From assembly GCA_964638635.1 (NCBI GenBank), contig CAZXAQ010000011.1:6219-70218 (forward strand): 64,000 nt of DNA, given 5' to 3'. A program made the position numbers and the translations under genes. This DNA comes from SZUA-430 sp964638635 (GTDB lineage Bacteria > Pseudomonadota > Alphaproteobacteria > Micropepsales > Micropepsaceae). Numbering within the stretch: the first letter of the stretch is position 1; every line of letters starts with the position of its first letter. The notes beneath the pieces are model-generated. The model was not told the DNA's origin, made no database searches, and saw only the letters and a list, made by a program, of their open reading frames with translations. This document shows positions 53,991 through 61,926 of this stretch, one piece after another.

Positions 53991-54827
53991 ATGACGGAGC
54001 AGAAAACCAAGCGATCGCTGTGGCAAAGCCTACCCGCGCTCGTGCGCGCGCTGATCATGGGCGGCCTGGTCGGCGCCGCCGGCACGATGGTCTGGCTGAT
54101 CCTCGTCAGCGTAAACCTCCAGCGCAACCCGGCGCTGCCATGGTCGGTCGCGGTGATGGCGATCTATCTCGCGATCTACTGGTGGTTCCTACGCGGCGGC
54201 ATCCTGTCGTGGGCGAGCGCGCACCGCCGCGAACTGCTGCGCATCGAGCCGCTCTCGCCAAGCGGTTGGAACTGGGCGCTGCTCGCGCTCGTTCTGGGCT
54301 TCCTTGCGGCGTTCGTTTTCCTAGTCGGCATTCAAGCGCGCATCGCCGACGTTCCCGCGGGTGCGTTCCCCGCGACCGGCAGCACGCCGTGGTACGTCGT
54401 CCTCAGCTACATCGCTATGGTGGGCATCGTTGCCGGCGTCGTCGAAGAAGCCGCCTACCGCGGCTACATGCAAGTCGAGCTCGAGCGCGCCTACGGCCCC
54501 ACCGCCGCAATTGTCATCTCGTCGATCGTCTTCGCGCTAGCCCATTTCTCCGTCCCGTTGTTGCCCTTTATCGCGGCTGTGGGCGTCCTGCTCGGCACGG
54601 TGGCCTACCTCGCGCGCTCCATCGTTCCGGGTCTCATCGTGCACGCGGCCTATGATTTCTTGGTGACGCTGATGATTTGGCAATTCGGCTACCAGCACTT
54701 GCCGAAGCTCGATCTCGCGAAGGGCCTCGATGAGCCGTTCGTCATCGCCGCGACGCTCGCCGCCCTTGCGGCGACGGGCTCGGTGTGGGCCATGACCGGC
54801 CTCGCGCGCGAGCGTCGCGCCGCGTAA
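53991..54827 (+). CDS. CPBP family intramembrane metalloprotease (Abi/CaaX-like)
   Basis: 278 residues with about eight membrane helices. Catalytic motifs: EEAAYRGYMQ (Glu-Glu-x3-Arg), FALAHFS (Phe-x3-His) and VHAAYDFLV (His-x3-Asp/Asn), the four sites of the CPBP/ABI family. Bacterial members process peptides or support bacteriocin immunity; some act like CaaX proteases. Substrate unknown. GAGGGG precedes the ATG. Divergent from the secreted hypothetical gene at 52689. Confidence 0.9.
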   Translation: MTEQKTKRSLWQSLPALVRALIMGGLVGAAGTMVWLILVSVNLQRNPALPWSVAVMAIYLAIYWWFLRGGILSWASAHRRELLRIEPLSPSGWNWALLALVLGFLAAFVFLVGIQARIADVPAGAFPATGSTPWYVVLSYIAMVGIVAGVVEEAAYRGYMQVELERAYGPTAAIVISSIVFALAHFSVPLLPFIAAVGVLLGTVAYLARSIVPGLIVHAAYDFLVTLMIWQFGYQHLPKLDLAKGLDEPFVIAATLAALAATGSVWAMTGLARERRAA

Positions 54828-54914
54828 CCGGCTCGGCAATTGTGCTGGCAACGTACGCCTGTCACATCGTCCGTAGCGGCCCTATGCCAATCTCGCGATC
54901 AGGAGGATCGACGC

Positions 54915-55514
54915 ATGCGCCTATTCGTGCTCGCTTTCGCAGCTGTGATCGCCACCTCGACCGCGGCATCGGCCGGCGAGGCCGCCTGCGGTGGCCATCA
55001 GCTTCTCGCGCAGCGCCGGCCGGAGATGAGCTGCTGGACCATCGCGCCGCAAATCATCGAAGCGCCGAACCGCGCGCATCGTGCCGTGATCTACCCGGCC
55101 AACATCAGTCTCGACGCGACGCCGGACATGGAAAGCCGCGTTGTCATCCGCACGCAGCGCGGTGACACGGTCATGTCGAAAGATCACGCCTCGCCGCGCG
55201 GCACGAACGGCCACTACGTCTATCGCGGCAGCTGGTCGCCGGACTCGCAGTACTTCGTCTACAGCCTCGTCTCCTCCGGCGGCCACTCGCCGTGGTCGTG
55301 GCCCATCTGGGTCTTCAGCGCCAAGCGCGGGCAATTCGCGCGCTTCGGTGACATGATCGGCAACCGCCCGACGCTCTCCGGAGACTTCACCTTTGCCGCC
55401 GCGCACACGCTGACCGCGATGACCTGGCCCCGCGACGGCGACATCGAGCACAAGGTTCCCGTCACCGTCGACCTCGACGCTGGCTTCGCCAGGATTCCGC
55501 CAGCCCGAGAATAG
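54915..55514 (+). CDS. Secreted hypothetical protein
   Basis: 199 residues. Signal peptide to about residue 20 (STAASAGEA). Two cysteines near the N terminus (AACGGHQ, MSCWT) and a WD-like WSPDSQYFVYSL segment suggest a beta-sheet protein in the periplasm. AGGAGG stands 8 bp before the ATG. No family recognised. Convergent with the TPR gene, 8 bp apart. Confidence 0.72.
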   Translation: MRLFVLAFAAVIATSTAASAGEAACGGHQLLAQRRPEMSCWTIAPQIIEAPNRAHRAVIYPANISLDATPDMESRVVIRTQRGDTVMSKDHASPRGTNGHYVYRGSWSPDSQYFVYSLVSSGGHSPWSWPIWVFSAKRGQFARFGDMIGNRPTLSGDFTFAAAHTLTAMTWPRDGDIEHKVPVTVDLDAGFARIPPARE

Positions 55515-55522
55515 GCGCCTGC

Positions 55523-56377
55523 CTAGCGCACCTGCGAGCGTGCTTTCGCCGCTTGCGCCTCGCGCAGCACCTGCCGGCTGAAGGGCTCGTTGGGGTCGAG
55601 ATTGATCGCGCGTTCCGCGTCCGCGATCGCGGCGTCGTGGTTCCCAAGCGAGAGATACGCCGCAGCGCGGAACATATACGCCTCCGCATCCGGCTCGACC
55701 GCAATGATCCGGTCGTAGTCCGCGATCGCCGCCTTGTAGTCCTTTCGCTTCATCAAAATGACGCCGCGATAGTGCCGAAGGTCGGTGTTGTCGGGCGCAA
55801 GTTCGATGGCGCGGCCAAGGTCCGCCAACTCTCGGTCCGGATCGCCCATGTCGTGGTAGATCGCCGCCCGCTGCTGCCAGACTGCGGGGTCCTGCGGCGC
55901 AAGCTCCGTGCCCCGCGTGCACTCGGCAAGCGCCCGCCGCAGGTCTCCTTTGTCGGCGTACACCTGCGCGCGGCTGCAATACGCCGACCCATCGTTTGGC
56001 TTGCGCTGAATGTAAGCGTCGAGTTCTGCGAGCGCCCGGTCGAAATCGCCCTTCTCCCGGTAGGCATCCGCGCGCGCGATATAGGCGGCATCTTCCGCCG
56101 GATCGAGCGCGAGCGCCGCGGTGAAATCGGCAATCGCCTTGTCGTGCTCGCCCTTACCGCCATAGGCGTCCCCGCGCGCGAGAAGCGCGAGCACCCGGGT
56201 CTCTCGGTCCTCGCCGGGCGTCTCGATGATCAGCGTGCACGCGCGAATTTGGTCGTCCACGGTTTGGCGCGGCGAGCCGTTCATGCAGTTTTCAATCACC
56301 GGCAGTGCGGTTTTGGACGCATCGGCCGGTCCACTCGCCGCGGCGCCAAGCATAATCAGCGCGAACACTCTCTTCAT
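55523..56377 (-). CDS. Secreted TPR protein downstream of the caspase gene
   Basis: 284 residues. Signal peptide to about residue 20 (SGPADA), then the cap ENCMNGSPRQTVDDQIRACT and about five TPR units (for example ALLARGDAYGGKGEHDKAIA). Starts 12 bp after the caspase stop, so the two form an operon. The cap matches that of the caspase itself, suggesting both recognise the same partner or each other. Function beyond scaffolding is unknown. Confidence 0.88.
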   Translation of the reverse strand: MKRVFALIMLGAAASGPADASKTALPVIENCMNGSPRQTVDDQIRACTLIIETPGEDRETRVLALLARGDAYGGKGEHDKAIADFTAALALDPAEDAAYIARADAYREKGDFDRALAELDAYIQRKPNDGSAYCSRAQVYADKGDLRRALAECTRGTELAPQDPAVWQQRAAIYHDMGDPDRELADLGRAIELAPDNTDLRHYRGVILMKRKDYKAAIADYDRIIAVEPDAEAYMFRAAAYLSLGNHDAAIADAERAINLDPNEPFSRQVLREAQAAKARSQVR

Positions 56378-56389
56378 GAACCAATTCTC

Positions 56390-58087
56390 CTAACGCGCAA
56401 GGACCGGACGCTCCATCGGCTCATAGCGATCGACGACGTCCGGCGTCTGCTGCATTTGCGTCGCGGCACTCGTGCGTTGCGTCACGCGCGCCAACAAAGC
56501 ACGAAGCTCGTCTTTCGGGTTGGCCCGCATTTCTGCGACGAACGCTTCCGCGAACGGCGAGTTCCGTCCGTTCCCGTCGGTGGCGAAAGTGCCTGGCCTC
56601 GTCGAATAGACGACGAACATGCCGAGCCGCCCCTCGCGCGAGAAGCCGCGAAACGGAACGGCGGGGTCGAAGTCGTTGCTGCGGCAGGCGTCCACGATCA
56701 CCATGCGCAAGCCCTTGGCGGGCGTGACAGCGAGCAAAAGTTCGCTAAGCGCGATCCCATATTTGCGAATTCCTTTGCTGGAGACGATCTTTGCATCGAC
56801 CGGGATCACATAGTTGCGGCCGAAGTCGCCGTCGACCTCCACGAATTCCTGCCCGTGGCCGGAGTACCAAACGATCGCCGACTCTGCCCCCTTCGCCGCT
56901 TCGTAGAACGCGTTGATCGCGGCGTACATCTCCGCGCGGGTAAGGTCGATTTTCGGATAGCCGTAGACCTTGTAGCCGATCTTCGTGAGCTCCCGGGCAA
57001 CGTCTTCAGCATCGTGCGCGGGGTTCGGCAACGGCGGCCCGTAGCGGTAGTTGCCGTTGCCGATCACAAGCGCGATCCGCGCCTTGGTCGGCGGCGCCAG
57101 CTTGCGCGCGGCGATCGCCGCTTTCGCAGCGCCTGCTTGGGCCAAGATGAGTTCCGCATTGCCGATGCCGGGCTGGAGCTGCGACGCGCGCCGCGCATCC
57201 GCCTCGGCCAAGTCGTAGTTCTCCGCGAACAAGTGAAAAAGCGCACGGTTGTGATAGAAGAGGGCGGTGTCCGGCTCCAGCGCAATGGCGCGGTCCATAT
57301 CCGCGAGCGCCAAGTCGTAGCGTTGCCGGTAGGCATGAGCGAGCGCGCGATTTGACAGCGCCTTCCCAAAGTTCGGCTGAACCGCAAGGGCGTCGTTGAA
57401 ATCGGCGAGAGCGCGTTCGATATCGCGCATGTCGAGGTAGACGAGACCACGGTCGTTCAAGAACATGTAGTCGCGCCGTCTCAAGCTCAGGGCGGCGTTG
57501 CAGTCGGCGAGCGCGCGCGCGAAGTCGCGTTTGTGACGGTAGAAGGCCGCGCGCCTGATATGGATGAGCGCCTTTTGGTTTCCGCTCTCGAGGTCGAGCG
57601 CCCGCGTTGCATCTTCGATCGCACGATCCTGTTGCCCGAACTGATCCAGAACTTCGGCGCGCGCCATAAGGGCGGTCGAGTCGTTGGGCGAAAGCTGGAT
57701 TTGCTTGTCGCAGTCGGCGAGCGCGCGTGCGACATCGCCCGCGGCTGCGTAGGCATCGCAGCGTGCCCCGTACCAACGGGCGGTGCGGGGCTCGAGTTCG
57801 ATCACCCGTGTCAGATCCGCGATGGCGCGCGCATGGTCGCCTTTGCGGCCATAGTGGCGCGCACGCGCAGTCAACAGAGTAACGCGGTCGAAGTCGGCAA
57901 GGTTTTTCAGCGCGAGCAGTTTACTGCAGAAGGCGATGCGTTCGTCGTGCGTGTATTGCGGCAGCGGTCCCACCGTGCAGAGCGCGTACTCGCGCGTGTC
58001 CTGAAGCATCTCCGCCGCGGCATGACGAGGCGCCGCGAGCAAGACAACGAACAACAAGCCTGCAATCGCGAGACGAAAGTCGCGCAC
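56390..58087 (-). CDS. Secreted caspase-like peptidase (C14) with N-terminal TPR array
   Basis: 565 residues. Signal peptide (residues 1-25), cap ALCTVGPLPQYTHDERIAFC, about seven TPR units (residues 60-300), then a caspase-fold domain from about 335. The catalytic histidine is in VWYSGHGQEF and the cysteine in VIVDACRSND, both intact; RIALVIGNGNYRYG is the usual start of the domain. Bacterial orthocaspases or metacaspases cleave after basic residues and are linked to stress or cell death, mostly in the cytoplasm; the signal peptide here implies the periplasm. First gene of a two-gene operon. Confidence 0.9.
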   Translation of the reverse strand: MRDFRLAIAGLLFVVLLAAPRHAAAEMLQDTREYALCTVGPLPQYTHDERIAFCSKLLALKNLADFDRVTLLTARARHYGRKGDHARAIADLTRVIELEPRTARWYGARCDAYAAAGDVARALADCDKQIQLSPNDSTALMARAEVLDQFGQQDRAIEDATRALDLESGNQKALIHIRRAAFYRHKRDFARALADCNAALSLRRRDYMFLNDRGLVYLDMRDIERALADFNDALAVQPNFGKALSNRALAHAYRQRYDLALADMDRAIALEPDTALFYHNRALFHLFAENYDLAEADARRASQLQPGIGNAELILAQAGAAKAAIAARKLAPPTKARIALVIGNGNYRYGPPLPNPAHDAEDVARELTKIGYKVYGYPKIDLTRAEMYAAINAFYEAAKGAESAIVWYSGHGQEFVEVDGDFGRNYVIPVDAKIVSSKGIRKYGIALSELLLAVTPAKGLRMVIVDACRSNDFDPAVPFRGFSREGRLGMFVVYSTRPGTFATDGNGRNSPFAEAFVAEMRANPKDELRALLARVTQRTSAATQMQQTPDVVDRYEPMERPVLAR

Positions 58088-58145
58088 GGACGCCCCCTTG
58101 TCTCGCCAAGATACGACAGAGCACCGTCGCCGTGTAGACGCGGTA

Positions 58146-58190
58146 TTTTACCCGGGTGATATTGACATTGGGATTTCGCCCGGGTAAAAA
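58146..58190 (+). promoter_or_regulatory. DUF2239 promoter flanked by inverted TTTTACCCGGG motifs
   Basis: TTGACA (58162-58167), a 17-bp spacer and TAAAAA (58185-58190) precede an ATG at 58196 by 5 nt. TTTTACCCGGGT (58146-58157) and its inverted copy GCCCGGGTAAAA (58178-58189) flank the -35 and overlap the -10. Centres are 28 bp apart. No regulator gene adjoins. Confidence 0.7.
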
Positions 58191-58195
58191 GAGAA

Positions 58196-58759
58196 ATGAG
58201 CGATCTGCTGACCAAACTCTGCACCGTCTTCGACGGCACCCGCCGCCTGGCCTCCGGCCCCTTGGCCGAGGTTGCGGCGCACTTCAAGAAAGCGATCGAG
58301 AAGGGCGGCACGAACGTCTTCCTGTTCGACGACACGACCGGCCGCGCCTTCGACATCGACATCCGCGGCACCACGGACGAGATGTTGGCGCGCTTGAAGC
58401 GAAGCGCTGCGAAACCCGACGAGGACCGCGGCCCCGGCCGCCCAAAACTCGGCGTCGTCGCGCGCGAAGTGACGCTGCTGCCGAAGCAATGGGATTGGCT
58501 CGCCGCTCAGCCGGGCGGCGCGTCGGTCACGCTGCGCAAACTCGTCGACGAAGCAAGTCGCGGCCCAAAGGCGCGCGCCCGCGCCGCGCGCGATGCGGCC
58601 TATCACTTCATGTCCGCGATGGCGGGCGACCGCGCGGGTTTCGAGGAAGCGACCCGCGCCTTCTTCGCCGACGACCGCGGCCGCTTCGCGACGTTGATCG
58701 CCGCTTGGCCGAAAGACATCCGCGACCACATAGCCCGCCTCGCGTACGGCGAGACGTGA
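58196..58759 (+). CDS. DUF2239 family protein
   Basis: 187 residues matching the DUF2239 layout: FLFDDTTGRAFDIDIRGTTD in the N-terminal half, RGPGRPKLGVVAREVTLLPK and QWDWLAAQPGGASVTLRKLV, and a helical C terminus with FMSAMAGDRAGFEEATRAFF. GRPKLGVV followed by a ribbon-helix-helix-like segment suggests DNA contact, but this is guesswork. Starts 5 nt after a -10 box, so the mRNA may be leaderless. A DUF1330 gene follows after 17 bp. Confidence 0.9.
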   Translation: MSDLLTKLCTVFDGTRRLASGPLAEVAAHFKKAIEKGGTNVFLFDDTTGRAFDIDIRGTTDEMLARLKRSAAKPDEDRGPGRPKLGVVAREVTLLPKQWDWLAAQPGGASVTLRKLVDEASRGPKARARAARDAAYHFMSAMAGDRAGFEEATRAFFADDRGRFATLIAAWPKDIRDHIARLAYGET

Positions 58760-58776
58760 CGACTTGGAGACACCAA

Positions 58777-59193
58777 ATGACGACGCGCCACCTTGAGCCG
58801 ACGATGGAGGCCGGCCGCGCGCTCATGATGCGCGGGATGACGGGCCCCGTGACGATGCTGAACCTGCTGCGTTTCCGCGACGTCGCAGACTACTCGGCCA
58901 CGCCGGCCCTCGCGCCGCCCGCGGCCATCAGCGGCGCCGAAGCGTTTCAGCGCTACATAGATCACACACTCCCGCATCTTGCGGCGAGTGGCGGCGAGTT
59001 AAAGTTCTTAGGTGCAGGCGGCCCGTGGTTCATCGGCCCGGACACCGAGCGCTGGGACATGGCCATGCTCGTCCGGCAACATTCGTTGGACGCTTTCATG
59101 GCCTTCGCCGCCAACGAATCCTATCTCGAAGGCATCGGCCACCGCACCGCCGCGATCGAAGACGCGCGCCTGCTGCCGTTGGTAGAGCTCTAA
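58777..59193 (+). CDS. DUF1330 family protein
   Basis: 138 residues of the DUF1330/dimeric alpha-beta barrel type. RGMTGPVTMLNLLRFRDVAD, AEAFQRYIDHTLPHLAASGG and DMAMLVRQHSLDAFMAFAAN are family patterns. Uncharacterised; many are small ligand-binding or monooxygenase-like domains. GGAGA lies 7 bp before the ATG. Second gene after DUF2239, an association seen elsewhere. Its stop overlaps the convergent GNAT gene by 4 bp. Confidence 0.88.
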   Translation: MTTRHLEPTMEAGRALMMRGMTGPVTMLNLLRFRDVADYSATPALAPPAAISGAEAFQRYIDHTLPHLAASGGELKFLGAGGPWFIGPDTERWDMAMLVRQHSLDAFMAFAANESYLEGIGHRTAAIEDARLLPLVEL

Positions 59194-59660
59194 TCCAGCC
59201 GCTTCTCGAAGAACCAGCTCCGCTCGATCTGGTGCGGCCGCATCGTGCGATAGGGACCGAACACCGCGCACCGCCGGAACCCCGCGCGCTCGTAAAGCCG
59301 GTGCGCCGCGCGCAGATCATCGCCGGTCTCGAGCATCAGATGCCGGTATCCCTTCGCCCGTGCCTCCTGCTCCAACCGTGCCAACACGGCCTGCGCGACA
59401 CCCGTGCCCCGCGCCCCGCGTCGCACATACATGCGCTTCACCTCGGCAAATCCATCGTCGAACGCAACGCCGCCGCAGCCCAGCGCATCGCCGTTCACGC
59501 GCGCGATGAAGAACGCGATATGCGGCTGAAACAGCTTCTCGATGTTGAGCCCGTGCTGCTGATGCGGCTCATAGCCCTCGCTGAGTTCGGCTTCGAGTTC
59601 CTCGATCAACGCGCGCGCGTCGTCGGTGGGTGCCGTCGTGCGTTCGAGCGTGATCGTCAT
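59190..59660 (-). CDS. GNAT family N-acetyltransferase
   Basis: 156 residues. FAEVKRMYVRRGARGTGVAQ contains the acetyl-CoA loop (R-x2-G-x-G/A) and LYERAGFRRCAVFGPYR the last strand. It transfers an acetyl group from acetyl-CoA; substrate unknown. Starts 10 bp after the S41 peptidase stop, forming a short operon. Confidence 0.9.
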   Translation of the reverse strand: MTITLERTTAPTDDARALIEELEAELSEGYEPHQQHGLNIEKLFQPHIAFFIARVNGDALGCGGVAFDDGFAEVKRMYVRRGARGTGVAQAVLARLEQEARAKGYRHLMLETGDDLRAAHRLYERAGFRRCAVFGPYRTMRPHQIERSWFFEKRLD

Positions 59661-59670
59661 CTAGGCACCT

Positions 59671-61131
59671 TCACATGACCAAGCGAAGAGCACCCTCCAA
59701 AACCGGGTCCCGCCCGGCCGCGATGTCCTCGATCGTCGGTGTAATCGCGACGTCGGGTTCCAGTCCAGCGTCCGGCTTCGGCTGGCGGGGGAAAGTGCCG
59801 ATCAGCGGCAAGTCGGCTTCAAGGCCCGAGGCGGGCAGCCGCAGGAAGAAGAAGCCGCCGCCGTTGATGCCGCGCTGGTTCCCGCCGGTGGGCGCGCCGA
59901 CCAACCGCGCCAGCCGGTTGGCTTTGATGGCGCTCGCAAACTGAAAGGTCGCCGAGCTGTTCTGTGAATCCGTCAGGACGGCGACCTTGCCCTTGAAGCG
60001 CGGGCCTTTAGGCCGGATCACGTTTTCGCTGTCGGGGTCGAAGGGTAGGCGGAAGAACCCGCCACCGATATCTTCAGCATTCTCACCCAGGGTCTTGAAG
60101 GACGGGTCCCAGGTATCGAGATACGCGTCGAGATCGCCGGGCGTCCGGCGATAGCGCACGCGCCGCTCATACGCCTCGAGCGGCAGGTCGCGATCGATCA
60201 GCCGCGCGATGATGGCATTCCCGCAGTCGTTGCCGCCTTCGTTGCCGCGCAGATCGACGATAAGCCCGGTTGCCCGGCGGTCCTTCATCGCCGCAAACGC
60301 GCCGTCCAGGAAGCCCTGCCAATCCCACTTCGTGTTGTACATTACCCAATCGGGCATCGTCAGAAGCGCGACGCGCTCGGCCGGAAACGTGAGCGTCCAC
60401 TTCGCGCCGTCCTTCGATGCGGGCTTGCGTTGGGTGCTCCGCCGCTCCAAGAGATCGAGTGCGGGCACCTCCAAGGTTGTCTCCGCGGATTGCCCCGGCA
60501 GGCGGACAGTCAACCGGAACACGCCACGGCTGGGATAGAGAAGGCCGAAGAACACGTCGAACGTCTCATAAGCATCGATGCCGCGAACTTCGAGCAACGT
60601 GCGCCGCTTGGCGTCGTTGCCGCCATCGGCCCGCGCAAAGGCCATAAGGTCCGCGAGGATCGCGGCGACAGGCCGTCCGTCGATCGCCAGCACCTCGGTG
60701 CCGGGAACGAGCCGCGCCTCACGTGAACGGTTCTGCGTCACGATCATGCGTGCGCCGAGCCAACGAAGCTCGAACGGCACCTTGTTGCGCCCGCCGAACA
60801 AAGCCGCCGCCACCTTGTCCGACTGGTTGTAAAAGTTCGCATAGGTGTGCCCGCACCGCACGGTCGCGAGAAACCGGGAAAGCGTGAGAAACGCCGACGC
60901 CAAGTCCGGACCATTAGCGAACGCCGCTTCGAGGGCATCGAACCGCGCCGCGACGTCGCCGGGCGTCGCATAGCGGTAGAGACCGGGGTGAATGGTCGTA
61001 TAGGCCTTGCGCAAGATCGCAATGTCGCCGGCCCAATCGCTCGCCGACAACGCCGGCGGCACGAGCATCGCCGTCCCAAGCGCCGCCGCGCCCCCCAACA
61101 CCTGCCGCCGATCGATCACATCGCCCCCCAT
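59671..61131 (-). CDS. S41 family peptidase (tricorn/CtpA-like), Tat-exported
   Basis: 486 residues. Twin-arginine signal DRRQVLGGAAALGTAMLVPP. A helical N-terminal segment, a degenerate PDZ-like part (VPGTEVLAIDGRPVAAILAD) and a C-terminal S41 domain with LIVDLRGNEGGND and the nucleophile in LTDSQNSSATFQFA. Cleaves peptides near their C termini outside the cytoplasm. First gene of the S41-GNAT pair. A decayed serine hydrolase lies 45 bp upstream. Confidence 0.88.
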   Translation of the reverse strand: MGGDVIDRRQVLGGAAALGTAMLVPPALSASDWAGDIAILRKAYTTIHPGLYRYATPGDVAARFDALEAAFANGPDLASAFLTLSRFLATVRCGHTYANFYNQSDKVAAALFGGRNKVPFELRWLGARMIVTQNRSREARLVPGTEVLAIDGRPVAAILADLMAFARADGGNDAKRRTLLEVRGIDAYETFDVFFGLLYPSRGVFRLTVRLPGQSAETTLEVPALDLLERRSTQRKPASKDGAKWTLTFPAERVALLTMPDWVMYNTKWDWQGFLDGAFAAMKDRRATGLIVDLRGNEGGNDCGNAIIARLIDRDLPLEAYERRVRYRRTPGDLDAYLDTWDPSFKTLGENAEDIGGGFFRLPFDPDSENVIRPKGPRFKGKVAVLTDSQNSSATFQFASAIKANRLARLVGAPTGGNQRGINGGGFFFLRLPASGLEADLPLIGTFPRQPKPDAGLEPDVAITPTIEDIAAGRDPVLEGALRLVM

Positions 61132-61176
61132 AGTCTCCGCATGGTGTGGTTCATACGCGCGTACCGGTCGCTCGGT

Positions 61177-61606
61177 TCATCGCGGGTCGAAGCCAGCGGG
61201 CCAAGCGTCGGCGATCGTCGCGATCCGTTGCGTCCAATCGACATCGCCGCGGTCGCTGCCCATGCGCACGATGACGAGCTTCTTGTCGGGGCAGACATAG
61301 ATGCGTTGCCCAAAGTGCCCGTTCGCATAGAAATCGTCGCGCGTGCGCCCGGCGCGGAACGGCCCCCACCAAAGCTTGCGGTGAAACCCTTCCACGAACA
61401 AAGGTCAGCGTAAGCGCCTTCATCCAATTGGGTCGGGACGTAGCCTGCATCGGCACCGGGTTCGCGCCGTTCGCAACCGGGCGCGACGGCAGTTCCCGGT
61501 AGTCCTCCACATACGGCCCGCGTAGCGCGATCATGCGGCCGAGAGTGGTGTCCGTGCTCGGCTTCCGCCGCTCACGTGACCGGATTCTGTCCTCGGTCGA
61601 GAACGT
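61177..61606 (-). pseudogene. Serine hydrolase (beta-lactamase fold) remnant
   Basis: The 74 C-terminal residues (61177-61401), FYANGHFGQRIYVCPDKKLV and VDWTQRIATIADAWP, match the end of class C beta-lactamase-like serine hydrolases. Before this, in another frame, GRMIALRGPYVEDYRELPSR looks like an N-terminal part of such a protein. The whole central domain with the catalytic Ser-x-x-Lys and Tyr is absent, so the gene has a large internal deletion and a frameshift. Confidence 0.55.
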
Positions 61607-61926
61607 GACGGCGCCCGAACAACGTCTACGCGCCGGCTCTCGACGCCGTGTTGAACGCGGGCCTCGACGCGTTGATCGCCTGACGCAACGCGCCTGAGGG
61701 ACACAATAAGTGAGTGTTCCATCTCGGCACACCATTGCCGTGTCCCAGCGTGCCATTGCACCCCTAAGTTGGGAGTCAAAGTGACTAGCACCCGCTGCGG
61801 TTCGAAATAGACCCGCACTGTGTCTGGCCGGTGACTTCCGGCCGGAACCGGCACGTTCTTAGCTAGGTCGCAAGTTCCGGGCTGGCGAGTTGGGCGCCGT
61901 GAAGGCCCGGAGCGGTGGGATTTACT
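61607..61926. other. Non-coding spacer with no recognised feature
   Basis: No credible gene on either strand. A GGCCGG-containing hairpin-like stretch is at about 61827-61847, and otherwise I see nothing that explains the sequence. Probably decayed DNA around the serine hydrolase remnant. Confidence 0.4.
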
